From contig NZ_JNXI01000002.1 of NCBI RefSeq assembly GCF_000717055.1, positions 496,001 through 560,000 of the forward strand: 64,000 nt of DNA, in the 5' to 3' direction. Position 1 is the stretch's first letter; each line of letters opens with the position of its first letter. This document shows positions 26,117 to 34,834 of this stretch, one piece after another. The notes beneath the pieces were generated by a model. That model saw only the letters and a list, made by a program, of their open reading frames with translations. It made no database searches and was not told where the DNA came from. Position numbers and translations under genes: made by a program. This DNA is from Streptomyces iakyrus (lineage in GTDB: Bacteria; Actinomycetota; Actinomycetes; Streptomycetales; Streptomycetaceae).

Positions 26117-27100
26117 ATGCGCACACGACGATCCGTACGACGCCTCGCCCCGGCCCCGGTGGCCCTCCTGCTGGCCGCCGGCCTCGCGCTCACGGGGTGC
26201 AGCGCCGGGGACGACGCCTCGGGCGGCAGCAACTCCGCCGCCGACCGCGGGGCGGACCACAAGGGCGTCTCGGGCGAGGCCGCCCCGGGCGGCACCGCGA
26301 GCGGAGCCAAGGCCACGGCACCGCCGAAGCTCACCGCCGGCCACATCATCCGTACGGCCTCCCTGACCGTGCAGGTCAAGGACGTCCCGAAGGCCTTGGA
26401 GCAGGCCCGCACCGGCACCGAGAACGCGGGCGGCTACGTCGGCAACGAGACCACCACCCGGGACGCCGAGGGCCATGAGCGCACCCGGGTCGTGCTGCGG
26501 GTGCCCGTCGAGAAGTACGACGAGGTCCTCGCCGAACTGGAGGGCACCGGCAAGCTGCTCGACCGCAGCGCGAAGGCCGAGGACGTCACCGACCAGGTCG
26601 TGGACGTGCAGAGCCGCATCACCTCGCAGCGTGCCAGCGTGGCCCGGATCCGCGAGCTGATGGACCGGGCCGGCAAGCTCAGCGACGTGGTGACCCTGGA
26701 GGGCGAGCTGAGCACCCGCCAGGCCGACCTGGAGGCGCTGCTCGCCCGGCAGGAGTCCCTGAAGGACCGCACCAGCCTGGCCACCATCACCCTGTCGCTG
26801 TCGGAGACCCCGGTGAAGAAGGCGGCCAAGGACGACGACCCCGGGTTCGTGGACGCGCTCGCGGGCGGCTGGGACGCGTTCGTGACGATGCTGCGCTGGC
26901 TCGCGGTGGCCATCGGCGCCGTGCTGCCGTTCGCGGCGGCGGCCGCGCTGATCGTCCTGCTGTGGGTGAGGGTCGTACGCCCCCGCCTGCCGCGGCGTCC
27001 CGCACCCGCCGCCACGCCCGTGACGACCGCGATGGGGCCGCTGCCGACGGCCCGCCCGGCACCGGAGGCACCCTCGTCGAAGCCCGGCGGGCAGGACTGA
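26117..27100 (+). CDS. DUF4349 lipoprotein
   Basis: The 327-aa product has a lipoprotein signal peptide with lipobox ALTGC at about residue 27. A low-complexity Gly/Ser/Ala linker follows, then a DUF4349 domain from about 75 to 240 (IIRTASLTVQVKDVPKALEQ ... GGYVGNE). A coiled coil covers about 165-220. A membrane helix lies near 265-290 with an Arg/Pro-rich cytoplasmic tail. It is thus anchored at both ends. The function is unknown. It is divergent from hemY, with 157 nt between starts. Confidence 0.9.
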   Translation: MRTRRSVRRLAPAPVALLLAAGLALTGCSAGDDASGGSNSAADRGADHKGVSGEAAPGGTASGAKATAPPKLTAGHIIRTASLTVQVKDVPKALEQARTGTENAGGYVGNETTTRDAEGHERTRVVLRVPVEKYDEVLAELEGTGKLLDRSAKAEDVTDQVVDVQSRITSQRASVARIRELMDRAGKLSDVVTLEGELSTRQADLEALLARQESLKDRTSLATITLSLSETPVKKAAKDDDPGFVDALAGGWDAFVTMLRWLAVAIGAVLPFAAAAALIVLLWVRVVRPRLPRRPAPAATPVTTAMGPLPTARPAPEAPSSKPGGQD

Positions 27101-27127
27101 AATGCCGCGCTCCCGTAGCGTGTTCGC

Positions 27128-28516
27128 ATGAACATGAGCGGTGCACGGGAGCGACTGGTCGTCATCGGCGGCGACGCCGCGGGCATGTCCGCGGCGTCGC
27201 AGGCGCGCCGCCTGAAGGGCCCCGACGAGCTGGAGATCGTGGCGTTCGAACGGGGCCACTTCACGTCGTACTCGGCGTGCGGCATCCCCTACTGGGTCGG
27301 CGGCGACGTCACCGACCGGGACCGGCTCATCGCCCGCACCCCCGAGGAGCACCGCGCCCGGGACATCGGCCTGCGGCTGCGCACCGAGGTGACGGAACTG
27401 GACCTCGACGGGCAGCGGGTGCGCGCGCGTGAGGTCGACACCGGCGAGGAGTCCTGGACGTCGTACGACCGGCTCGTGATCGCGACCGGCGCCCGGCCGA
27501 TCCGGCCCGACATGCCCGGGGCCGACGCGGCCGGGGTGCACGGTGTGCAGACGCTGGACGACGGCCAGGCGCTCCTCGACACGCTGGAGGGCACGCGGGG
27601 CCGCCGCGCGGTGGTCGTCGGGGCCGGCTACATCGGTGTGGAGATGGCCGAGGCCCTCATCAACCGCGGCTACGAGGTGACGGTCGTCAACCGCGGCAGC
27701 GAACCCATGTCGACCCTCGACCCCGACATGGGCTGCCTGGTGCACGAGGCCATGGAGGGCCTGGGCATCACGATGGTCAACGACGCCGAGGTCACGAAGA
27801 TCCTCACCGGCGACGACGGGGCCGTGCGGGCGGTGGTCACACAGGACCGCGAGTTCCCCGCGGACGTGGTCGTGCTCGGCATCGGCGTCAGCCCTGAGAC
27901 CACCCTCGCGAAGGCCGCCGGCCTCCCCCTCGGCCCGCACGGCGGCCTCCTCACCGATCGCGCGATGCGGGTGCGCGGCCACGAGAACATCTGGGCGGGC
28001 GGCGACTGCGTCGAGGTCCTCGACCTGGTCTCCGGCCAGGAGCGGCACATCCCGCTCGGCACCCACGCCAACAAGCACGGCCAGGTCATCGGCACCAACG
28101 TCGGCGGCGGCTACGCCACCTTCCCGGGCGTGGTCGGCACGGCGGTCAGCAAAGTCTGCGACCTGGAGATCGCCCGCACGGGCCTGCGCGAGAAGGACGC
28201 CCACCGGGTGGGCCTGCGCTTCGAGTCGGTCACCATCGAGTCGACCAGCCGCGCGGGCTACTACCCGAACGCCTCCCCCATGACGGTCAAGATGCTCGCC
28301 GAGCAGCGCACGGGCCGCCTGCTCGGCGTGCAGATCGTCGGCCGGGAGGGCGCGGGCAAGCGGGTCGACATCGCGGCGGTCGCCCTCACCACGGGCATGA
28401 CGGCGGAACAGATGACGGCCCTGGACCTCGGCTACGCCCCACCCTTCTCCCCGGTCTGGGACCCCGTCCTGGTGGCGGCCCGCAAGGCGGCGGCGAAGGT
28501 GCGCGGTTCGCTGTGA
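27128..28516 (+). CDS. CoA-disulfide reductase / NADH oxidase-like flavoprotein
   Basis: The 462-aa pyridine nucleotide-disulfide oxidoreductase has FAD fold VVIGGDAAGMSAASQARR near residue 10. The single redox cysteine in SYSACGIPYW near 46 defines the CoA-disulfide reductase / NADH oxidase / persulfide reductase group. NAD(P) binding is at VVVGAGYIGVEMAEAL near 162, and the FAD-ribityl motif is AGGDCVEV near 292. No C-terminal rhodanese domain is present. It starts 27 nt after the DUF4349 gene. Likely roles are thiol redox balance or NADH oxidation; sequence alone does not decide. Confidence 0.9.
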   Translation: MNMSGARERLVVIGGDAAGMSAASQARRLKGPDELEIVAFERGHFTSYSACGIPYWVGGDVTDRDRLIARTPEEHRARDIGLRLRTEVTELDLDGQRVRAREVDTGEESWTSYDRLVIATGARPIRPDMPGADAAGVHGVQTLDDGQALLDTLEGTRGRRAVVVGAGYIGVEMAEALINRGYEVTVVNRGSEPMSTLDPDMGCLVHEAMEGLGITMVNDAEVTKILTGDDGAVRAVVTQDREFPADVVVLGIGVSPETTLAKAAGLPLGPHGGLLTDRAMRVRGHENIWAGGDCVEVLDLVSGQERHIPLGTHANKHGQVIGTNVGGGYATFPGVVGTAVSKVCDLEIARTGLREKDAHRVGLRFESVTIESTSRAGYYPNASPMTVKMLAEQRTGRLLGVQIVGREGAGKRVDIAAVALTTGMTAEQMTALDLGYAPPFSPVWDPVLVAARKAAAKVRGSL

Positions 28517-28538
28517 GACGGGCGGCTCCGTGCCCACA

Positions 28539-28612
28539 GAGGGGCGGGGCTGCATCGATGTGCGGCTCCGCCGCGTGGGCGCGGACGGCCACGACGAACC
28601 CGCACCCGGCGA
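28539..28612 (+). repeat. Intergenic repeat family A, copy 2
   Basis: This copy is very close to copy 1, sharing GGGCTGCATCGAT, GCGGCTCCGCCGCGTGGGCG, CCACGAC and CCCGCACCCGGCGA. It lies between the convergent 3' ends of the flavoprotein gene and the 110-aa hypothetical gene. Confidence 0.82.
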
Positions 28613-28639
28613 CCGCCCCCGCGCCCCGACGGCGAAGCC

Positions 28640-28972
28640 CTACGCCGTCCCCGCCGTACCGGTGATCCGGTCGATCGCCTGCCGCGCCTGCTCCGCCGGC
28701 GGCCGTGACGGCAACGAGGACACGGAAGCCGGCGCAGCCGTCACCGCCGGCGGCTGCTCCCCCGCCGGCTTCGCGTGCGAGGCCACCCGGGTCGACCGCA
28801 GCCGGTGACTCACCGCCTCCTCCAGCGTCACGGGCCGCCGCATCTGGGTGGCCAGCCGCCCCGCCTCCTGGCCGAGGCGTGCCACGTCCTCCCAGGGCAG
28901 CCGCACCACCAGCGTCAGCTCCGCCTCGCCGTCGGGCAGTGCGTGCATCGCGGGAGTAACTCGGTCGTTCAT
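28640..28972 (-). CDS. Conserved hypothetical protein (110 aa)
   Basis: This short soluble protein starts MNDRVTPAMHALPDGEAEL and contains a compact N-terminal part with VVRLPWEDVARLGQEAGRLA and MRRPVTLEEAVSHRLR. That part could be a small helical or ribbon-helix-helix-like fold. A disordered Pro/Ala/Ser tail ends in QARQAIDRITGTAGTA. A GAGG ribosome site lies 8 nt before ATG 28972. I do not recognise the family. It may be a small DNA-binding or adaptor protein, with low certainty. Confidence 0.6.
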   Translation of the reverse strand: MNDRVTPAMHALPDGEAELTLVVRLPWEDVARLGQEAGRLATQMRRPVTLEEAVSHRLRSTRVASHAKPAGEQPPAVTAAPASVSSLPSRPPAEQARQAIDRITGTAGTA

Positions 28973-29152
28973 CGCCTGTTCCTCACGTCGGCCCCGCGAC
29001 CCGCCTTCCCCGCGCCGCGGGCGGTTGCCGAGACATACGCACGCGTGGACGACTGCGTTCACCGGCGCCCCCTCCGGTGCCGCACAGGTGTCGGAAATCC
29101 TTCGGATCCTCCTCCTGGATGTCGGTTCCCCGGGCTCCGCGGGCTGTGGCTG

Positions 29153-29440
29153 GCCCCTGCCGTGGACTGGCTGAAAATCTCACAACTGTCGTGGATATCC
29201 GACGCGTTCGTCCTGCCCATGGCGGCCCTCATCCTGACCGCCGGTGTCTTCGGAGACGTGCACGGCCGCAAGAAGGTCTTCCAGGCGGGCCTGGTGTTCG
29301 CCGCCGCAGGGGCGACCGTGGCGCTGTGCGCGCAGTCGGTCCAGGTGCTGTGGGCGGGGCAGGCACTGGCCGGGCTGGGGGCGGCCGCGCTGCTGCCCAC
29401 GACACTGGCGCCGATCAGCCACGCGGTGCCCGACCATCAC
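29153..29440 (+). pseudogene. MFS transporter fragment
   Basis: The reading frame encodes about 90 residues typical of helices 2-4 of a drug-type major-facilitator transporter: WLKISQLSWISDAFVLP, GVFGDVHGRKKVFQAG (the GDxxGRK loop) and AGLGAAALLPTTLAPISHAV. The first helix and everything after helix 4 are missing, and no start codon fits the upstream side. The segment ends where an unrelated Lrp/AsnC fragment begins in another frame. No functional product is expected. Confidence 0.8.
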
Positions 29441-29450
29441 GTGACACGAA

Positions 29451-29612
29451 CACTTCGGCAACGACGTCGTCGCCGCCACCCTGCATCCGAGCACCGGCGA
29501 CCTCTACCGCTACCTCAGCGGCACCATCGGAGCCCTGGACGGGGTCCGCTCCGCCGAGACCACCCTCACGCTGCGCCAGGTCAAGCAGCTCGCCTACGAG
29601 CCCGCCCGATGA
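29451..29612 (+). pseudogene. Lrp/AsnC-family regulator C-terminal fragment
   Basis: Fifty-three codons in a new frame encode HFGNDVVAATLHPSTGDLYR and end TLRQVKQLAYEPAR before a TGA. This resembles the last two strands and helix of the Lrp/AsnC ligand-binding (RAM) domain. The DNA-binding half is absent and there is no start. It directly follows the MFS fragment, so one deletion probably fused a transporter gene to a downstream regulator gene. It converges on hemE. Confidence 0.72.
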
Positions 29613-29640
29613 GGGAGGGCGAGGGCGCCGGGGACCGTCG

Positions 29641-30708
29641 TCAGCGGGCCGTCCGCGTGTGGACGTACTCCACCAGCCGGGTCAGCGCGTCCGGGTCGGT
29701 GGACGGCATGACGCCGTGGCCGAGGTTGAAGACGTGGCCCTCCAGGTCCTTCGCCGACTCCAGGACCTCGCGGGTCTTGGCCTCGACGGCCTCCGTCGGG
29801 GCGAACAGCACGGTCGGGTCGAGGTTGCCCTGGAGGGCCTTGCCGGGCCCGACGCGGCGGGCGGCCTCGTCCATCGGCACGCGCCAGTCGACGCCGACGA
29901 CGTCCGCGCCGGCCTCGCTCATGAGCGGGAGCAGTTCGCCGGTGCCGACCCCGAAGTGGATGCGCGGGACGCCGTAGCCGGCCACGGCATCGAAGACCTT
30001 CGCCGAGGCGGGCAGCACCGAGCGGCGGTAGTCGACGGGGGCCAGCGCACCGGCCCAGGAGTCGAACAGCTGCACCGCCGAGGCGCCCGCCTCGATCTGC
30101 ACCTTCAGGAACGCGGCGGTGATGTCCGCGAGGCGGTCGAGCAGGTCGGCCCACAGCTCGGGGTCGCCGTACATCATCGCCTTGGCGTTCTCGTACGTGC
30201 GGGACGGGCCGCCCTCGACGAGGTAGCTGGCGAGGGTGAAGGGGGCGCCGGCGAAGCCGATGAGGGGCGTGGCGCCGAGCTCGCGGGTGAGCAGGCCGAT
30301 GGCCTCGGTGACGTAGGAGACGTCCTCGGGGGTCAGGTCGCGCAGCTGCGCGAGGTCGGCGCGGGTGCGGATCGGGTGCTCGACGACCGGGCCGACGCCG
30401 GGCTTGATGTCGAGGTCGATGCCGATGGCCTTGAGCGGGACGACGATGTCGCTGAAGTAGATCGCCGCGTCCACGCCGTGCCGGCGCACCGGCTGGAGGG
30501 TGATCTCGGTGACCAGTTCGGGCCGCATGCAGGATTCGAGCATCGGGATGCCCTCGCGCACCTTGCGGTACTCCGGCAGTGAGCGCCCGGCCTGCCGCAT
30601 GAACCACACCGGCGTGTGCGGTACGGGCTCGCGCCGGCAGGCCTTGAGGAAGGCGGAGTCGTACGCGGCGGACGGCTGCTGGGCCCTGGGGGCGTCGTTG
30701 GCACTCAC
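29641..30708 (-). CDS. hemE: Uroporphyrinogen decarboxylase HemE
   Basis: The 355-aa cytoplasmic enzyme decarboxylates the four acetate groups of uroporphyrinogen III to give coproporphyrinogen III. Signature motifs are [16 protein letters not shown] near residue 33 and the substrate-binding [12 protein letters not shown] near 86. [17 protein letters not shown] lies near 148 and the catalytic [11 protein letters not shown] is close to the end. The start is GTG 30708 (VSANDAPRA). HemE supplies the substrate used by the hemY-hemQ pair at 23.8-26 kb, but it is a separate transcription unit here. Confidence 0.97.
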   Translation of the reverse strand: MSANDAPRAQQPSAAYDSAFLKACRREPVPHTPVWFMRQAGRSLPEYRKVREGIPMLESCMRPELVTEITLQPVRRHGVDAAIYFSDIVVPLKAIGIDLDIKPGVGPVVEHPIRTRADLAQLRDLTPEDVSYVTEAIGLLTRELGATPLIGFAGAPFTLASYLVEGGPSRTYENAKAMMYGDPELWADLLDRLADITAAFLKVQIEAGASAVQLFDSWAGALAPVDYRRSVLPASAKVFDAVAGYGVPRIHFGVGTGELLPLMSEAGADVVGVDWRVPMDEAARRVGPGKALQGNLDPTVLFAPTEAVEAKTREVLESAKDLEGHVFNLGHGVMPSTDPDALTRLVEYVHTRTAR

Positions 30709-30798
30709 GGGGCCAAGTTTCGCACGCCGCCGGACAGCACTATTCAGCCCCTGGAGAGGCGCGGGGTGTCTAGCCCCGCACCCGGGCTCCGGTCCCCG

Positions 30799-30804
30799 TA
30801 ATCT
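30799..30804 (+). promoter_or_regulatory. Candidate -10 element for a leaderless DUF3000 transcript
   Basis: TAATCT lies 6 nt before ATG 30811. There is no Shine-Dalgarno sequence upstream of the gene, so transcription starting at or next to the ATG is the likely arrangement. Confidence 0.45.
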
Positions 30805-30810
30805 TCCCGC

Positions 30811-31485
30811 ATGGCTGCGGCTCAGGGACGACTGTCGGACGGCGCTGGCGGTATGGACGAAGCGAAGGACACCGAGAACGACCGGCGGGAGGCGGACTCC
30901 GCCCCGCCGCCCTTCCGGGCCGCCGTCGACGCGCTGAGGGCGGCTCGGCTGCGGCCCCAGATCGAGGTCGAGCCGACGCCCGCGCCGAAGCGGCTCGCCC
31001 CGTACTCCTACGCGCTGGAGGCGGCGGTCGTCGACGGCGACCAGGACCTGGCCGACGGCCGGCTGGTGCTGCTGCACGACCCGGCCGGGCACGACGCCTG
31101 GCGGGGCACGTTCCGGCTGGTGACGCTGGTGCGTGCGGAGCTGGAGCCGGAGATGGCGGCGGATCCGCTGCTGCCGGAGGTGTGCTGGTCGTGGCTGACC
31201 GGCGCGCTCCAGGCGCGCGGGCTGACCTACGGGGAGCCGAGCGGCACCGTCACGCGCGCGAGCTCCCACTACTTCGGCGGGCTGTCCGCGCGACCGGCCG
31301 CCTCGCAGATCGAGATCCGTGCGTCGTGGACGCCGCGCGAGGGCCTGGGCGGGGTCCCGGACACGGCCGCGCATCTGGCGTCCTGGTGCGATCTGCTCGC
31401 CCAGATCGCGGGGCTGCCCCCGGCCGGTCCGGGCGACGCGTCCGTGGTGACGCTCCCCCAGCGGCGAGGGCCGCAGTCCCGCTGA
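30811..31485 (+). CDS. DUF3000 family protein
   Basis: The 224-aa soluble protein belongs to the actinobacterial DUF3000 family. Conserved parts are [20 protein letters not shown] near residue 36, [12 protein letters not shown] near 62, the [20 protein letters not shown] block near 98, and [35 protein letters not shown] lies near 150. The function is unknown, but it is conserved beside hemE and rnd in Streptomyces. ATG 30811 gives the longest form and fits a leaderless start. ATG at codon 15 is the alternative. It is divergent from hemE. Confidence 0.87.
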   Translation: MAAAQGRLSDGAGGMDEAKDTENDRREADSAPPPFRAAVDALRAARLRPQIEVEPTPAPKRLAPYSYALEAAVVDGDQDLADGRLVLLHDPAGHDAWRGTFRLVTLVRAELEPEMAADPLLPEVCWSWLTGALQARGLTYGEPSGTVTRASSHYFGGLSARPAASQIEIRASWTPREGLGGVPDTAAHLASWCDLLAQIAGLPPAGPGDASVVTLPQRRGPQSR

Positions 31486-31514
31486 CCGGCCCTCGTAACA
31501 CCCCCTGGGCCCGC

Positions 31515-31697
31515 TGATCGACCTCTGATCAACCCTTGACCGCCTCGCACTGATCGACCTTGTGCGGGGCGGTCAACCATGTCCTGCCGACGATCACACC
31601 TGAGTACCCCTCTTGGCCGAATCACTTTGTCGATACGGCCACTTTCGACCGCGTACCGACGCAGATCGAAACCGTTCCACCTTCGAATGATCGACCG
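31515..31697 (+). repeat. TGATCGACC-type short repeats upstream of the response regulator
   Basis: TGATCGACC occurs at 31515, 31551 and 31688, with a variant TGATCAACC at 31526. The 364-nt spacer between DUF3000 and the response regulator is otherwise AT-richer than average. These could be binding sites for the regulator or another protein. The copy at 31551 falls in the loop of a hairpin. Confidence 0.4.
31536..31576 (+). terminator. Terminator-like hairpin after the DUF3000 gene
   Basis: TTGACCGCCTCGCAC pairs with GTGCGGGGCGGTCAA over 15 positions with a single G-T pair, around an 11-nt loop. It lies 50 nt after the DUF3000 stop. Confidence 0.7.
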
Positions 31698-31849
31698 CGT
31701 GTCCGAATTGCGCGGATTGTTATCACTGAATCGTGATCATTCTCTAAAGGCGGACGGGTTCGGTGCCGAAGACGACTGTGACCTTGAAAGCACGGTTCGT
31801 CCCGGCTTCACCCCCACGAGCCGGCCCCGTCCCGCACCCAGGAGGCCTG

Positions 31850-32512
31850 GTGTCCGTTCTCCTCGAGCAGCCCGCAAGCCTGGTCGCCTACCGCCCGAAC
31901 AAGCCGACCGCCATGGTGGTCGTGGCCGACCCGCGCGTCCGCTCCACCGTCACCCGCCATCTGTGGGCGCTCGGTGTGCGCGACGTCATCGAGGCCTCGT
32001 CCATCGCGGAGGCTCGTCCCCGCATCGGCAACCCCCGTGACATCTGTGTCGCCGACGTCCACCTGCCGGACGGTTCCGGCCTCACCCTCCTGTCGGAGAC
32101 CCGCGCCGCGGGCTGGCCCAACGGGCTCGCCCTCTCCGCCGCCGACGACATCGGCGCCGTGCGCAACGCACTCGCCGGCGGGGTGAAGGGATACGTCGTC
32201 ACCGGCACCCGTACCAACGTCGGGCTCCCCACCCGGCCGGGCGCCGCCCCCATCGGCGCCGCCGCCGCGCGACTGCACCGCCGCCCCCCGGGTGCCCCGA
32301 GCCACCCGGGCGGCTACCGCGAGCTGTCCGGCCGCGAGGTCGAGGTGCTGCGGCTGGTCGCGGAAGGCCAGTCGAACAAGGCGATCGGCGTCTCGATGGG
32401 CCTGTCCGCCCTGACCGTCAAGAGCCACCTCGCCCGCATCGCCCGCAAGCTCGGCACGGGCGACCGCGCCGGCATGGTCGCGGTGGCGCTGCGGACCGGG
32501 ATCATCCACTGA
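31850..32512 (+). CDS. Orphan LuxR/NarL-family response regulator
   Basis: The 220-aa product has an N-terminal receiver-like domain (about 20-125) and a C-terminal LuxR helix-turn-helix (about 158-218: LSGREVEVLRLVAEGQSNKAIG ... LTVKSHLARIARKLG). The probable phosphoacceptor is the Asp in CVADVHLPDG. The acidic pocket reads VVADPRV, with one acid rather than two. The usual Thr/Ser and Lys may be LALSAADD and GVKGYV. AGGAGG lies 4 nt before GTG 31850, so I prefer it over an upstream ATG at 31763. No histidine kinase gene is nearby. Confidence 0.88.
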   Translation: MSVLLEQPASLVAYRPNKPTAMVVVADPRVRSTVTRHLWALGVRDVIEASSIAEARPRIGNPRDICVADVHLPDGSGLTLLSETRAAGWPNGLALSAADDIGAVRNALAGGVKGYVVTGTRTNVGLPTRPGAAPIGAAAARLHRRPPGAPSHPGGYRELSGREVEVLRLVAEGQSNKAIGVSMGLSALTVKSHLARIARKLGTGDRAGMVAVALRTGIIH

Positions 32513-32547
32513 CCCGCTCCGCCGTGACCCTTCGTGACCCCACCCGC

Positions 32548-32582
32548 ACGTGAACGGGACCGGCCGTCGGCCCCGTTCACGT
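32548..32582 (+). terminator. Terminator hairpin after the response regulator
   Basis: ACGTGAACGGG and CCCGTTCACGT form a perfect 11-bp stem around a 13-nt GC-rich loop that can extend the pairing. It lies 36 nt after the stop. Confidence 0.75.
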
Positions 32583-32640
32583 CACGCACGGTTCGCGAAC
32601 CCGCCGCTTCCCCGACATGACTGGTTTGCGACCCTCGGGC

Positions 32641-32670
32641 GCCCGTCGACGGAACGTTCCGTCGGCGGGC
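32641..32670. promoter_or_regulatory. 30-bp near-perfect palindrome upstream of rnd
   Basis: The centre CGACGGAACGTTCCGTCG (32647-32664) is a perfect 18-bp palindrome. Flanking bases GCCCGT and GGCGGGC extend it to 30 bp with one G-T pair. It ends 28 nt before GTG 32699. The zero-length centre favours a protein-binding site over a terminator, but both remain possible. Confidence 0.55.
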
Positions 32671-32698
32671 GCTGTCCATACATGGATACCCTTGACAG

Positions 32699-33988
32699 GT
32701 GACCGACGCCCACGACACCGCAGCAGACAGCTCACTGCGAACCACCGGAGGCGCCCCTCCGGACGACGGCGGATCTTCTGTTACGGAGGCGCCGATCCCC
32801 TTGCTTGAGCCGCGAGAGGGCATTCCGCCCGTCATCGCGGACGAGGCCGCCCTGGCCCGGATGATCGCCGCCTTCGAGGCGGGATCGGGGCCCGTCGCCG
32901 TCGACGCCGAGCGCGCGTCCGGCTACCGCTACGGGCAGCGCGCCTACCTCGTGCAGCTGCGCCGCGAGGGCGCCGGAACGGCCCTGATCGACCCCGTGGC
33001 CTGCCCCGACCTGTCCGCCCTCGGTGACGCCCTGTCCGGCGTCGAGTGGGTGCTGCACGCCGCCACCCAGGACCTGCCCTGCCTGCGCGAGATAGGCATG
33101 GTGCCGACCCGGCTGTTCGACACGGAGCTGGCCGGGCGGCTCGCCGGGTTCCCCCGGGTCGGGCTCGGCGCGATGGTCGAGAGCGTGCTGGGCTTCGTCC
33201 TGGAGAAGGGGCACTCCGCCGTCGACTGGTCGACCCGGCCCCTGCCCGAGCCCTGGCTGCGCTACGCGGCGCTGGACGTCGAGCTGCTCGTCGACCTGCG
33301 CGACGCGCTGGAGAAGGAGCTGGACCGGCAGGGCAAGCTGGAGTGGGCCCGCCAGGAGTTCGACGCGATCGCCTCGGCTCCCCCGCCCGAGCCCCGCAAG
33401 GACCCATGGCGGCGTACGTCCGGCATGCACAAGGTGCGCCGCCGGCGGCAGCTGGCCGTCGTACGGGAGCTGTGGCAGACCCGGGACCGGATCGCCCAGC
33501 GGCGGGACGTCTCGCCGGGCAAGGTGCTCGGGGACGCGGCGATCGTGGAGGCGGCGCTGGCCCTTCCGGCCAATGTGCACGCCCTGGCCGCGCTGAACGG
33601 TTTCGGACACCGCGTGGGCAAGCGGCAGCTGGAGCAGTGGCAGGCGGCGGTGGACCGGGCGAAGGCGCTGAGCGAGGCCCAGCTGCCGCAGCCGGGGCAG
33701 CCGGTGACCGGGCCTCCGCCGCCGCGCGCCTGGGCCGACAAGGACCCCGCGGCCGCAGCGCGGCTGTCCGCCGCCCGGGCCGGGGTGTCGGCGCTGGCCG
33801 AGCAGGTCGGCATGCCGCAGGAGAACCTGATCACCCCGGACACGGTGCGGCGGGTGTGCTGGGAGCCGCCGGCGGTGGTGGACGCGGAGTCCGTCGCGGC
33901 GGCGCTGGCCGGGCACGGTGCCCGGCCGTGGCAGGTGGAGCAGGTGACCCCCGTGCTCGTGGAGGCGCTGTCCGTCAAGGAGGCCTAA
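32699..33988 (+). CDS. rnd: Ribonuclease D-like 3'-5' exonuclease with HRDC domain
   Basis: The 429-aa protein has an N-terminal DEDDy exonuclease domain. Acidic metal ligands are visible in VAVDAERASGY near residue 67, LHAATQDLPCLRE near 120, and a late YAALDVELLVDLRD near 190 that supplies the Tyr and Asp. A C-terminal HRDC domain spans about 235-320 (RRRRQLAVVRELWQTRDRIAQ). RNase D trims tRNA and other RNA 3' ends. The first ~35 residues are disordered and the true start could be downstream. GTG 32699 has only AGG just before it. Confidence 0.93.
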   Translation: MTDAHDTAADSSLRTTGGAPPDDGGSSVTEAPIPLLEPREGIPPVIADEAALARMIAAFEAGSGPVAVDAERASGYRYGQRAYLVQLRREGAGTALIDPVACPDLSALGDALSGVEWVLHAATQDLPCLREIGMVPTRLFDTELAGRLAGFPRVGLGAMVESVLGFVLEKGHSAVDWSTRPLPEPWLRYAALDVELLVDLRDALEKELDRQGKLEWARQEFDAIASAPPPEPRKDPWRRTSGMHKVRRRRQLAVVRELWQTRDRIAQRRDVSPGKVLGDAAIVEAALALPANVHALAALNGFGHRVGKRQLEQWQAAVDRAKALSEAQLPQPGQPVTGPPPPRAWADKDPAAAARLSAARAGVSALAEQVGMPQENLITPDTVRRVCWEPPAVVDAESVAAALAGHGARPWQVEQVTPVLVEALSVKEA

Positions 33989-34003
33989 CCGCCGGCAGGG
34001 CGT

Positions 34004-34834
34004 CTACTTCGTGGCTCCCCGGGTGAAACCGTTGTAGATGAACCGCTGGAGGAACAGGAAGACGACCAGCGTGGGGACGATGACGAGGATCGCTCCCGCC
34101 GAGATCGTCTCCCAGTGGGCGCCGAACGGGCCCTTGAAGCGGAACAGCGACGTCGAGATCACGCCAAGATCTTCGGAGGGCATGTAGAGGAAGGGGATGT
34201 AGAAGTCGTTGTAGACGGTGATCCCCTTCACGATCACGACCGTCGCGATCGCCGGTTTCAGCAGCGGGAAGATGACCTTGCGGTAGACGGTGAAGGCGTT
34301 GGCGCCGTCGATGCGGGCCGACTCGTCCAGGGAGACCGGGATCGAGCGGACGAACTGCAGGAAGATGTAGATCGAGACGATGTCGGTGCCCATGTAGAGG
34401 GCGATCGGCGCCCAGAGGCTGTCGAACATGCCGAAGCTGTTGACGATCTGGAAGGTGGCCACCTGGGTGGTCACGCCGGGGACCAGCGCGGCGATCAGGA
34501 ACAGGGCCAGGACTAAGGCGCGGAAACGGAAGCGGAAGCGGTCGATGGCGTAGGCCGTCATCGAGCCGATCAGGACCGTGCCGCCGATGGCGACGACCAG
34601 GATGACGGCCGTGTTGCCGAAGGCCGAGAGCATCCGGCCGTCCTGGAACGCCGTCACGTAGTTGTCGAGGTGGAACGGGTCGTCCGGCAGCGCGAGCGCG
34701 CCACTGCCGTCCGCCATCTCCCTCTCCGACTTCAGGGACGTCAGGAACACCGCGGCCAGCGGGAGCAGGACCAGCGCGGTCGCGGCGATCAGCGACAGGT
34801 ACACGAGGACGCGGCTCACCGCGCGGCGGGTCAT
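34004..34834 (-). CDS. Carbohydrate ABC transporter permease (MalG type)
   Basis: The 276-aa inner-membrane permease has six predicted helices. The EAA loop DESARIDGANAFTVYRKVIFP near residue 175 contacts the ATPase. It overlaps the stop of the preceding permease gene by ATGA (start 34834), which implies coupling. It is the last gene of a binding-protein/permease/permease operon that has no ATPase. In Streptomyces the shared ATPase MsiK normally energises such importers. A beta-mannosidase is encoded divergently next door, so mannosides or mannobiose are the likely substrates. Confidence 0.94.
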   Translation of the reverse strand: MTRRAVSRVLVYLSLIAATALVLLPLAAVFLTSLKSEREMADGSGALALPDDPFHLDNYVTAFQDGRMLSAFGNTAVILVVAIGGTVLIGSMTAYAIDRFRFRFRALVLALFLIAALVPGVTTQVATFQIVNSFGMFDSLWAPIALYMGTDIVSIYIFLQFVRSIPVSLDESARIDGANAFTVYRKVIFPLLKPAIATVVIVKGITVYNDFYIPFLYMPSEDLGVISTSLFRFKGPFGAHWETISAGAILVIVPTLVVFLFLQRFIYNGFTRGATK

